Source: Gossypium raimondii (Eukaryota > Streptophyta > Magnoliopsida > Malvales > Malvaceae). Taken from it: a DNA stretch of 64,000 nt. A model generated the notes under the pieces. It saw only the letters and a list, made by a program, of their open reading frames with translations, had not been told where the DNA came from and ran no database searches. This document shows, piece by piece, positions 33,801 to 44,935 of this stretch (positions within the stretch are counted from its first letter, which is position 1; every line of letters begins with the position of its first letter). The stretch is from assembly GCF_025698545.1 (NCBI RefSeq), contig NC_068572.1, forward strand, positions 1,612,001-1,676,000. The letters are read 5' to 3'. The translations under genes were made by a program, and so were the position numbers.

Positions 33801-35578
33801 GGACAAAATCATACCCTATATCTTGTGTACTTGTAGTGTCCGGCATCATTCTATCCAATGTCTTGGTGATAGTGCTCCCTTCAGATTCTTCATTCTGAAG
33901 GTCTGGTAAAGAAACATTATGTTTCTCTGAAACAGAAATTTCAATATGCCAATCATCATCTTTGCAACGTTGAGGGTCTTGGACATAATTCTGAGATGTC
34001 TTTCTAACAGACAGAGGTATCCTTCTTATAGCTGGGTTTGTAGTAACTTTCTTCCCTGAGACATCTTTCCAACAAGAGTCATTGTTACTTGTTATGTCAC
34101 TGGAATCACCTCCACAAAAGTTTTCTGCAGAAAGTATAAACAAGCAAATAGGAGCATTAAAAAGAGGGAAGAGACTAGTAACGTAAACAAAATATCACCA
34201 TATCATATTTAGTCAAAATTAGACTTCTTCCTAATCCAGCTGCAGAAGCTATTTAATGAGACTAGTTTATTATAATCAAATGCCACCTAAACTAAATATG
34301 ATATGTGAAAAAAAATTCAGAAGGTAAGATTCTGTACAAATAAAGAGTAAAGGGCACCAGCTCCTAAACCTTTTACATAAGATCCAGCCTCAGAAGGTTC
34401 AGAAGTATCAGGTCCGGGAATGCTTCTCCAGTACTGAAGGGAATGCAGTACCGTGTCCCTAACTGGTTTGACCTATAAGAGACAAGAACCTAATAATATG
34501 GTACAATCAATCATGAGAAAATTCCCTAGAGTAAAAATCCTTAACAAATTCTAACCTTGTCAAAACGACAAGACTCAAGGGAACGGATGCAGGAAGCCCT
34601 GAAAGATCCCAGAAAAGAAGCACCACTTGAAGCAATCTCCCCCAATGCTATAGAAGCAGCTTTGCGTGTTGTCCAGTCACTGTTTTTGAGGGCTTCTTGA
34701 ATGCTAGCCATTGCTGCAGCGAGAAGACTTTGTGTTGTAGCACCACCTGCCTGGAATGAACATTAAAATGCCAGTTTTACCATAATTTAAGCAGGTATAT
34801 TAAAAACAATAGACACAAAACAATGATAAAGAAGGAGCATCAGTTAAAACCAACTCCATTATTGAAACAGTAACAACTTATATGTAACTTGCTGTGTCAT
34901 TTCTTAGACATCCAAGCTAAAACTAACCTGAATAATGCTTCTGTTTAACTCAATTACTGATGATTTTGCCATTAAGTGTGGATTCTTGAGCAATTTTATG
35001 GTCCGACTCAACATCCGCTGCAAAATGGAAACTGGAGGATCATGGGTACTGTCAATGACCCTTGCCAAGCACAATGCTGCACCCGATTGCACATGCTTAC
35101 TCTGTTCACCTAATGCTTCAAAAAGTGGCTTCACCAACATAACAAAAACTCCATTATTATCATCTTCATGATTACTCAATTTTGAAGCCAAAACACCCAT
35201 TGTTTCATGGCAAGCATCCCTCACAACTGAGTCTGGGTCCTTAAGCCTCTTAACAATGCTAGCAACCATCTTACTTAGGTATGGAAGTATAAGGCCCTGA
35301 TGAAATCTAGCTAATGTAGCCATCAACCTGACAGATTCCTTTCTAACAGCACTCTTCTGCTCTGAATCAGTATCCAATATACACGACAAAAATGGGGAAA
35401 TCTTATCTGGTGTTAAACATTCTGCTGTTTTCTCAAGCTCATCAACTCCTAGTTGATATGTATCCCTATCAGCTAACTTGTTCAGCGCAAGATTCACCTT
35501 ATTCTTTAGCTCAAAAGCTACCTGTTGTGAGTTGATCTTAGAGGGTCCTTTGGCTTTCCTATGCATGTGTGCCTTCAT
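30832..35578 (-). CDS. TOR1L2-like: TORTIFOLIA1-like microtubule-associated protein
   Basis: Seven exons on the minus strand join in frame: 34928-35578, 34556-34750, 34370-34472, 33460-34124, 32348-33055, 31517-31682, 30832-30845 (833 aa). The start is the ATG in M-K-A-H-M-H-R-K; an in-frame TTG further up is not a likely start. The N-terminal ~290 residues are HEAT/ARM repeats, with V-R-K-E-S-V-R-L-M-A and V-V-R-D-A-C-H-E-T-M. A polar linker follows, then a conserved C-terminal helical domain (W-Q-H-V-K-S-L-L to I-P-W-L-Q-Q-V-V-D-L-S). The last exon adds only a few residues (W-G-K-C-S). In Arabidopsis TOR1/SPR2 proteins bind cortical microtubules and control directional growth; that function here is inferred. 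The fifth intron has a GC donor (CAG|GCAAGT at 32348/32347). A repeat-rich leader lies upstream. Assignment to the TOR1L2 branch rests partly on synteny. Confidence 0.92.
30937..31116. repeat. Inverted-repeat element with a 17-bp perfect hairpin, in the last intron
   Basis: CCACTGCTAGTGGAGTAAAA and TTCCACAAGCAGG (30937-30972) are mirrored by GCTTGTGGAGCTTTTTACTC (31054-31073), giving a MITE-like fold. Next to it, TGGCATTGTCAATAGGA (31077-31093) and TCCTATTGACAATGCCA (31100-31116) form a perfect hairpin with a 6-base loop. Confidence 0.75.
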
Positions 35579-35957
35579 CTTGTTACCAACTATCAAGCTA
35601 TTTTCACAGGGTTAAAGAGTTTAAAGGATGCACCACTGCTTGTAACATGAATTTGCGAAGAGAAAAAGCAAACAGGAAAAAAATGTAAGATTTCTTCATA
35701 GCAATAAAAGTTTCAAGTATTTACATAGTAAGAAAGAGTAAAGCAACATGGAAAACTAGAAACAGTAAACACCATTTTCCATTCCCATTATAATAAATGT
35801 TGGAAGAAAAAACAAAAGGGGAAAAGGAAACAATAACTGATCTTATAAACAGAATTACAGTAGTTAAAACCATTCTGAAAGTGACAAAACACGAAACCCT
35901 TTTTTGAAAAAAAAATAAAATAGGAAAACTCTAAAGTCCAAACCCTAGAACAACACA

Positions 35958-36366
35958 AAACCCTGGCTTAAATTGAAACCAAGAGGGCGCCGATTTCAAG
36001 ATTTCCATTTCCTTTCTCTTTTTCTTTCCTTAGATTTTCCTGTTAAACAAACAGAAACTTCATAAACTGTCAACCAAAAAAAAACTCTAAACCCCAGCTT
36101 AAATTGAAACCAGCAGGACATCGATTTCAATCTTTCGATTTCCTTCCTCTCTGTTTTTAGCTTAGATTTTTTTTGATAGAATAGATTTTCTTGTTAAACA
36201 AACAGAAACTTCATAAAATGTCAACCTAAAAAAAAAGGCTCTAAACCCCAGCAACTTAAATTGAAACTCTAAGATCACCAATTTCAAATTTTCCACTTCC
36301 TTTCTCCATTTTTCCTTAGACTTTCTTGTTAAACAAACAAAAACTTCATAAAATGTCCACCATAAG
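35958..36366. repeat. Tandem repeat in the leader region of the TORTIFOLIA1-like gene, three units
   Basis: Units of about 130-155 bases begin with CTTAAATTGAAAC (near 35967, 36097 and 36254). Each contains TTGTTAAACAAACAGAAACTT and ends ATAAA-TGTC(A/C)ACC. The array lies between the start codon (35578) and the probable promoter near 36650. Confidence 0.85.
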
Positions 36367-36902
36367 CTTACTTAGTAACAAAGTATAGAATACTAAAACT
36401 AAAAGGACGAGAAACAACATCATTTTACAGCAACGAAAACAAAAATTGAAGGTTTAGCAACTTACTCCCAAAACACCAGAAAAAAAAATCCGTGAACGAA
36501 GCTCCAAAGCTGATTAACCTGAAAAAATAAAAATTAAAAAAAAAAGACAAATTTTAAATTTAAAAAATATATATTAATTTTTTTTAAATAGAAAAAGGCA
36601 CGAATCTCAGAGTGAGCTGAGAGAGAAAATAAAATTTGAAGAAAAGCTTACCCGTTGTCTGCTCTGCACAAATCACAAATGAATTTTTCCGTGCCTTGTG
36701 TTTTCCTTTTTCGCATTTGGCTCTGGCTTCAGTTTTCGCGCCTATACTGTGTGTTTCGAATTTTGGGGTAACTTGCGTGACCTTTGATTTCCTCCACGTG
36801 TTCTTTTCTACGGCTTCGATCGTCTTTTCTCCTCTGCGTTCAAATTTTTTTTATTGATAATGATATATTGCATGAATATGCGTATTTTGATTCTATTTAA
36901 AT
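36367..36902 (-). promoter_or_regulatory. Probable promoter and 5' leader of the TORTIFOLIA1-like gene
   Basis: The position upstream of the minus-strand gene, and a switch from repeat to C/T-rich unique sequence at 36640-36840, suggest the transcription start lies here. A leader intron probably ends at GAAAATAG just before the start codon. No clear TATA box is seen. Confidence 0.35.
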
Positions 36903-37375
36903 GGTTAAAATATGTCGTAGGTCCATGTACTATTTAAAAATTCATAATTTAGTCCCTATATTTTTATTTTCAACAATTTAGTCTCTTTACTTTTCAGATT
37001 TCAAAATTTACGTCTGATTATTAACATTGTTAATTTTTTATTAAATTTTCAGTAAACATTTTGAAAAACAAAATACTCACTTAGTAGTAATTTTATTAAA
37101 AGAAATTTAGTCCGTCCACTTTTCAATTTTTTTGTAAAATTTATTGATGTGCCATTTGAAATAATAATAAAACTTATTTGGTAGCCATATAACAAAAGTA
37201 ATGACTTGTAATGACCTTGAATTTAATAAAATAATTTTAACAATATTAACAGTTGGACCTAAATTTTAAGATTTGAAAAGTACAAAGACTTAGCTCCTAA
37301 AAATAAAAGTATACCAGTATAGGGACTAAATTTTAAATTTGTGAAGAGTACATAGACTTGTGGCATATTTTAACC
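36903..37375. mobile_element. MITE-like element, 473 bp (GGTTAAAATATG ends)
   Basis: GGTTAAAATATG at the left and CATATTTTAACC at the right are perfect 12-bp inverted ends. The similarity continues inward (GTCCATGTACT / AGTACATAGAC; TTTAGTCCCTATA / TATAGGGACTAAA). A related, more diverged copy is at 55640-55967. No target duplication was recognised. Confidence 0.7.
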
Positions 37376-40300
37376 TTTTGATAATATTTTTAAATATAGA
37401 ATTGGGTTAATATAACATTCGGTACTCTAACTTGTCACTTTTTCTAATTTAGTATCTAAGCTTTTTTCTCAATAGAATACACCAAATTGACATATGTCAT
37501 ACAAATCACCCCAATATACTAATGTTGTATCGCTTACTTTTGTCACCACATTAAAAATAAACATCGTTAATAATCGAATAACTTGTATCACATTTGTCAA
37601 ATTAAAGCACCGATTAAGTACCAATATATATATATATATAAAGATGTCAATCTCGAATACCAAATATTATATTAAACCTATAAAATTATAGTAAATTTAA
37701 TGTGGATGTCAATTTTAACTTTCAAATAATTATCATTAAATTTTATAATTTAATTCTGTAAAATAAATTTGTGTTATTAAATCAAATAAACGCTTTAACC
37801 ATTGCTTTGAATGAATTTTGGTCCGTCAATTTCATATGTTTGATTAACTTTCAAAATACTAAATAAATATTTTGGGCTCTTGTCATTGGTATTTAATTTG
37901 CAATACATTTGTCAATTAATTCGATTTCATTTTGTTATTGAAAATTTCAGTTAAATGCATTTAATCTCGATTATATTTAAAATCAAATTGAACTGAATTT
38001 TTCGACAATTTCTCAATGCTATTTTTTATCATTTATAGGATTCAAACCTCAACAAAATTGAGCATCAATTGGACGAGTTAATTCTTATTGTGAAAACAAT
38101 CAAATTTTTTAACTCCAAACTAGAGGTGATAATGGATCAGGTTCAGGCAGGGTCGTAACAAAATTTCATTCCCGTTTTATACCCAAAAAATGGGTCTAAA
38201 GTTTTGTTCAAGTTCAACCCGGATAAAAAAGTTAAAAATTCGAGCCCGACTTTGTCCGTCCGTATTAATTTTTTTAAATAAATATAAATTTGAAAATATA
38301 ATACACCAAATACACTAAAACCATTAAAATAAATGTTTCCCAACAAATTGAAAATAAATTAAAAAAAGTCTTTATACTTAAATAACACTAAGATGAGTGC
38401 AACTTAACAAGCAAATGCCTCTAAAATAGTAGCAAAATTAACAATAAAACAAGGGTTATACAATGTTCAAACAATAATAACAAAATAGTGATAATATAAT
38501 ACTGAAATGGCGGCAAAACAGCAAAAAAAACAGTAACAATTTTTTTTTTGGCAAATTCAGCCCAAGCTTGGGCCAAACACAGATTACCCGAGACTCGATC
38601 CATTTCTAAATGGGCTTTTTTTTTCCAAACTCATTTATTGAGTTTATATTTTTACTCAAATCCTTCTACTTTTCGGGCAAAACTTCAAATCTGGCTCATG
38701 ATCAAGTCCAACTAGGAGAGAAATAGTCCCCATCTTCATTGCCATTTTTTTATCTTCGTCTATTGTTCTAACGTAAGTGCATAATCAAATATAAGTATGT
38801 GTCTAACATGAGTTTATTCATTTTTTTTTTTAATTTTCCAACGTAAGTAGAAAATATTTGAGGGTCATATATATACAAACAGTTGAAGAAAAACAGGAGT
38901 AAAAAAGTTTGCAAAAAAAAAATTTAAAATGTTTAAGTTTACCAATAAATCTAAAAAGGCCTCAAATAAAACATGCAAAACCCTATTTATAACCCTTCAA
39001 GGAAGATTACGAAAGAACGGATGTAAAAGATGTGATAATGAACGTGTGGATGGTGGGAGTGAGAAAAATTAGTGAGCGTGTTATACATACAGATTAAGGA
39101 GAGATGAAAGTTACAAACATTTCACAAAAGTTACGCTCATGTAATATTCTTCGTTGAACAAAGCAGTACGTGTAGGCTTAGATGCTAATGCGCTTTTTGT
39201 TCAACTAGAAGGATGAAGCACTTGTATTTCGAGAAAGGTTAAGAAGTGAACTCCTTAATAATGTTCATATATTGAGCCTCCAACATTCCTAAGCTTTGGA
39301 ATTTTTAGTTAACTGTATGTTTCTTTAACTTCATTTTTATGTAATTCGAAGAATCATATATCACGTTAATGAATGTTTTGTATTACTAAATGGTTTGTTA
39401 AAAAGTATATCTTAGAGGAAATAGTATTTCTTAAAACTATAATTGATTGAAGTGTCGTGTAAGAAGGAGGAGGCACGACCCTCCTAAAAATAAAAATGGT
39501 GCTTTTAGGTTTTGAAAAATTATAAAATTTTAAGTAAATAAATGGTAAAATTATAGTTAGACCCTCAAAAATGATAAAATTTTGATTTAGTCCTTTTAAA
39601 AATTATAGAGATATATGCCGATACAATTGGTAAAATTACATTTTAACTCTAGTAAAATTATATAACTCAATCTCGAACCCTAAATTTTTTTGACTTGATT
39701 CTAGAGAAGTGTTAGTAGCTAAATACAATTGTTGATTTTTTTGAAAACTTATATAAGAAAAACTTTTAAATTAAATTTTAGAGAAGTTCAATGGAGGTTT
39801 CAATCTTAAATTTTAAATATTGTATATTTTTGGAGTTATTTTGAAACTCAACAAGAAATTAAATAATATGTGCAAAATTATATTTGACTATAACTATTAA
39901 GAAAATGTCAAGTTTGTTGGGCTTGACTAAAATTTAACTTTTTAAAAAATATTTGAAATGGTTTTTGTTGGTATGATTTGAAATTATTTGTTTGTATATT
40001 TCAAATGGTTCTAAATGCTAAATTGGTGTGTTGACTTAATGGTCAGGGTGTTTATTATTTTAGGTATGGCTTGAGTTCAAGTTGCACTAGTTATGTTGTT
40101 GTTAGGGTTAAAATTTTAAAGTGTCTTGATTTAAACGGAAATGACTAAAATTCTTGTCAAACACCTGTTTGACAGAAATAGAAATTTGTGCTTTAATCTC
40201 TTTAAAATTTTTAAAAATATATAAATTAATGCATGATAAAGTTACATTTTGATCCTCATAAAATGTTAAAATTATAATTTAATTTTAAAAATAATAAAGT

Positions 40301-40764
40301 TACCAGCTTTGAAAGGAAAATTTGCATTTCGACTCTTGTAGCTATCGCTTCTAACAATATTATCCCAATATTCTATTACGTTGGACCCAAATTATTAGTG
40401 AAAAATAAATAAATTATATGATGTACTTTAAATCAATAAATGTGACTACGTTTCATGATTTAAATGAAAGTCACTGACATAAATAGTTGACTTTTAAAAT
40501 ATACAATCTTATAATAAACAAAAATCTTTCTCGATTAATCTTTTATAAATCAGATTTATAAATAACATAAATTAAATGAAGTGATATTATTGCAAACCCG
40601 TAGGTAATATCCAAGGACCTTTGTTTATATCATAAATATATATAGAAGCGTATAAGCTTCATTTACAAACAACAAACCCTGAGCTAATATCTAAGGGCAT
40701 TTATTTATATCAATATATATATATATATTAAAACCAAAGTAGCCTTCATGTTTGTCATCAAAAC
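37376..40764. other. AT-rich spacer between TORTIFOLIA1-like and phospholipase genes
   Basis: Holds the GGCCCG-family copy at 38122-38716 and decayed copies of the GGGGCGAAGTCAG MITE family (about 39470-39700 and perhaps 40190-40350). The remainder is AT-rich without supportable genes. Confidence 0.45.
38122..38716. mobile_element. Degenerate GGCCCG-family inverted-repeat element
   Basis: The ends CTAGAGGTGATAATGGATC and GCTCATGATCAAGTCCAACT and the AT-rich centre match the layout of the element at 14913-15359, with extensive decay of the GGCCC-rich arms. Confidence 0.55.
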
Positions 40765-42543
40765 TCAAACAACCCTCCATCGTCCATTATCCATTTGTTC
40801 CATTTTCTTCCGATTCTCACCAACCCACCACTCCGTTGGAAATTTGTAGTCATCCTTCACACGATCTAAATGTTTATTCACGAGTGGTAAATCATAATCC
40901 AATTCATCCGCCGGTGTATCTTCTGCAATGTTTTCGATCGCAACACCATGCATATACACATCCATGTTGTGACAACTATACAGATTGTTTATCCATCCGC
41001 TGATAATTATTTCTTGAGCTTCATGATCATCTTCATTTACCAAGCTTATATCGATACCTACTTCATCTCCATTTCCATCACGGAAAGCATAACCAGTGAA
41101 GCCAAAAAACTTCTCCTTTAAGTACTTTGACACTGAGGTGTTAACGTTCAACACGTTTCCGACATCGGTGTAAGACAATAAAATTACTGGAACAAAGTCC
41201 ATTTTGTTTTTCATACGGAGGAGACGAAGGTTGTCGCCCCTGAGCGAATCAAATAGTTGTTTGAAACCGTCGTTTCCGACACGGGGACAACCGAACACGA
41301 AGGCGGTCACCATGAACGGCGCCTTGCTTCCGGTGGGGTTGTTGCATCCATTGGCAACTATGTCCATTGCGGTCAATGTTGCTAATGCTCCACCTAAGCT
41401 AAACCCTGTGACGGTTATGCTTAGTTCTTCATGTTTGTACTTGTTCACTAGTTTCTTTACAGCAGTTCGGACCTTCAGAAGGGCAAGAAATGGATTAGAA
41501 TTTTGAATTACTCGAGTTAGTCTGCTCAATTTGAAACTTTTTCGAACAAAGATTAATTTAAAAAAGTAAAATTAAAACATTGTTTATAATATGAATGAAG
41601 TTCAAGTTTTGGCCTGATAATTAGAGTATTTACCGTTTCAGATATGACCAGAGTTTGACTTGCCCTAATCGCATTGCTATTAGAGCTTTGTCATTCTCTT
41701 GTAGTTCAAAAAAAAAAAACAGCTAAATATTTATAAATTTAGAAATCCATTTAACTTGTTTAGCCACTAATTTTTTTTCTTATTTTGGCCTAAAAAAGAA
41801 AGTTTTGGCTTCAACCTGTTAATTTGGTCTGGTTTTTAACATCACTAATTCTAAGCTAGAGTACATTAATTTGAAACAATATGTATTTAAAAAAATTTTT
41901 GAGTTATAATAAATTTGATTTGATAAATTAATGTTAAAATAAATAAAAATGGGAAGTTTTTGGACTATTAAATAAGAACTGAATATTTAAAAAGAACATC
42001 GATTTTTTGGACTATTACCTGCTTTCTAGCACTCCTCTTGCTATGTGTAGAAGCCGGTACCGTCCCAATATAAAGCGCGTGGAAACCATCGTGCACTAAA
42101 GCGTTGTATTCAGCGGCCTTCGGGAACAAATCGGTAGGTGATACTCGCGGAATCCGTAAATCATTGATCCATTCCGATAGTGTTCTGGTCCCTCTCCAAG
42201 CAACCAAAACATCCCTCCGGCCCAGTACTTTCTTCCCTTCATCCGTGCTCACCGCCACATATCCCATCCATGCTGACGTAACTTCATTCGAGCCAGCATA
42301 AATGAAGTCAGTCACCTCGTACTTGTAGGGGTTTCCTTTTATGAGACAAGCCTCGGTGAAAAAATGTTCTTTCGAGGTTTTAGGATCGTAAGTGGTAGGG
42401 TCGAAGAGGTCTCCGACAGCTGAAGTCCTTTGACCGTAGTGAATTATATACTGACGGAGATCAGTGTCTAGTGGCTGTAGTAGACCCTCCCATTCGTTCT
42501 CCCCACTGAGTTCTCTCCAACGAGTTGCTATGGAGCTGGCCAT
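40765..42543 (-). CDS. Class II phospholipase A1 (PLA1-II-like lipase)
   Basis: Two exons (42019-42543 and 40765-41472) join in frame to 410 aa, the usual size for plant PLA1-II. The catalytic serine is Ser200 in G-F-S-L-G; the likely partners are Asp267 (M-D-F-V-P) and His343 (C-H-N-M-D). Other family marks are V-A-W-R-G-T, V-H-D-G-F, F-G-C-P-R-V-G-N and a W-W-V region near the end. There is no signal or transit peptide, which fits the class II enzymes that act in the cytosol and release fatty acids from the sn-1 position of glycerolipids. The start M-A-S-S-I-A-T-R-W was chosen over an in-frame upstream TTG. Upstream lie a TATA box and a uORF. The substrate range cannot be read from sequence. 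Confidence 0.93.
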
Positions 42544-42577
42544 CACTCTTTTTTTTTCTCTGTATTTTACTTGTTTT

Positions 42578-42625
42578 CTATATGCTTCTGAGTTCTCTCG
42601 AACGAGTTGCAATGGAGTCGGACAT
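42578..42625 (-). CDS. Upstream ORF (15 codons) in the phospholipase leader
   Basis: ATG at 42625-42623 opens a 15-codon frame ending TAG at 42580-42578, 34 bases before the main ATG and in a different frame from it. The peptide reads M-S-D-S-I-A-T-R-S-R-E-L-R-S-I, a near copy of the main N-terminus (M-A-S-S-I-A-T-R-W-R-E-L). The DNA shows a tandem duplication with an 82-bp offset. Translation is not demonstrated. Confidence 0.6.
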   Translation of the reverse strand: MSDSIATRSRELRSI

Positions 42626-42634
42626 GGTTGGGTG

Positions 42635-42644
42635 CTTTATATAG
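42635..42644 (-). promoter_or_regulatory. TATA box of the phospholipase gene
   Basis: CTATATAAAG on the minus strand, about 95 bases before the main ATG and just upstream of the uORF, gives a leader of plausible length. Confidence 0.6.
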
Positions 42645-43014
42645 GGCAAATCTCTCAGATAAGCCGAAAGCGCTCATACCAACTTTGCAATTGACTTCAC
42701 ATCATGTAAAACAATATATATATTAATTATAATTATTAAACATTGACAAATATAAAAAATTAAATTTAAAATTTAAGTGGGTTTGAATGAGAGGGGCACT
42801 TCACCGCACTCAATTGTTCATCTACTCACCATAAAACTTAATTGATTAAAAAAATTATAATTAATAATTAACTTAATAATAATATTTTTTTATTTTATAC
42901 CAATAATGATACATCATTTTATTATTAATTAATAATACATTTTATATTAATTTTTAAATTTAATATTCGATTTTTTATTTTTGTTTTGTAACTATGTTAA
43001 ATTTATGATAGGTT

Positions 43015-44935
43015 ACGAGATTATGCCAAATGAAAACAATAATATTATTATCTGAAAATTAAACATTAGAAAAATATATATTTAAAAGTTTATACAAAAT
43101 TTTAAGTAAAAAATTAAATATATATTAAAAATTCAAAAGTTTCTAAATAGAATCCAAACATAGTAAGATCTAATCCCGAATAAATCTAAAACAATGCCTA
43201 CGCGTTATTTATGTAAGGTAAAATTGAAACTCAGATTCTCAAAGTTCGGAACCTTAACTTTTACTAACTGTGTAAAAACCTTATCGATGGTCACTTAAAA
43301 TTTTCTTGAAAAAGTAATTTAACCAAATAAAATACATTATTTGGTTAAATGTTAACATTTAAGTCTTAATCAAAATATAATTTTACCTATTTTTTATACA
43401 AATTAAATTAAAAATATATTGACTAGCAGATTTATGGAAGCTGCTGTAGAAATTTCTTATGAAGCCCCCACTTGAAATCATCTATTTCCTTGCTACCATT
43501 TAGTTTAAGAAAATAAAATTATCAGCAATAAATATACCTTTAGAATCTCAACAATTGCAAAGAATATACAACAATAATGATAATTAGAGGTGTTCATAGG
43601 TCGGGTCGGGTCGGGTCGAGCTTAAGCATGATACTAACATACTTTATGCTTGCTCAAACTTTCCTTGGCCCGAAACATGGGTCTAAAATTTTATACGAAC
43701 TCGCCCATATTTGCAAAAGACTTAACCCCAACCCATTTTAGGCCCGCCCATATTATTTTTAATTTTTTTAAAAATATTTGTTATATTTTATTTTAAAATT
43801 TCATACTTTTATACATTTTTATTTATTAAAATTTTGTATATAGTCATCTTAATATTATTTTAATGTTTATATTAGAGTAGTATTATATATACTATAGGTT
43901 CTTTTTTAATGTGTTCTAAATTACATAATATATAAAAATAACATAATATAAAGTATTATAAACTTAAAAACGGGTTAGGTTGGGCTCGGGCCTTGAAGGT
44001 TCAAACCCAAGCCTAGCCCATATTTTAAACGGGCCTATTTTTTGCCCAAGTCCATCTTTTGAGCCTAATATTTTTACCCAAATCCTCCCAAATTTCGGGC
44101 AGGACTTCAAGCCTGAACGTGTACCCCAATCCATGAACAAGTCTAATGATAACAAACAAAATTTATTTTATATATATGCAACTCGAAATCCAAACAATTT
44201 TATTCTTCACCGAATATTGAATTAACGAACAAGTATTTGATGTTAAGCATATTTAAAGCGAACCCCAATGATAACAAATTTCAACAGGTATTTTAATATA
44301 TATTTTAAGACATACTTTGTTACATATGCGTAAAATTAGAGTAGTTTTACATTTCTTTTTGATTTTATGCATTCAATCGTCATATTTCACATTCCATTCA
44401 TATAAATTGTGTAACTCAAAATTGACGTAAATTTAAAATTTCAAACTTTTATTTTATATAAAAAATTTAACCATTCAATAAGCATTAATGGATAGAGTGT
44501 TTTAGATCGATATGATACATATATATATTGAATTAGTTCGAAAATTTATATTCATGACAAGTACAATTATATGGATAAATTCAATACAGATGTATCGTTT
44601 AAATATTAGTAAAGTTGGTAGACATATATATATATGTGATATACTTTTTATATTCGTTTAAAAAACATATATTAATTTTTGTCCAAACCCATTTTTTAAC
44701 TTATATTTTTATCCAAATCCTCACACTTTTTAAGTGGGTCTTCAAACTTAAACAGATGCTCAAATTCATGATCAGGTATAGGCTAACCCCAACGATAATA
44801 AAGCTCAAAAAGCATTTTAATATAGATTTTTAAGATAATGTTCTAACTTTGTTGTTATATAAACATGAATTTTGAAACTCAACACATTATTAAAAGAATT
44901 AAAAAATTTTAAATTCAAGTCAAAGTCAATTTTGA
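43015..44935. repeat. Segmental duplication, copy A
   Basis: Matches 48890-55000 block by block. Shared blocks are GATTATG-CAAATGAAAACAAT, AGAATCCAAAC, CCGAATAAATCTAAAACAAT, AATCTCAACAATTGCAAA, CATATATTAATTTTTGTC and CATGATCAGGTATAGGCTAA, all in the same order. Copy A lacks the retrotransposon and most of the tandem repeat found in copy B. Confidence 0.8.
43587..44143. mobile_element. Degenerate GGCCCG-family element in duplication copy A
   Basis: TTAGAGGTGTTCATAGGTC at the left and CCATGAACAAGTCTAA at the right flank GGGTC/GGCCC-rich arms and an AT-rich centre. Confidence 0.6.
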
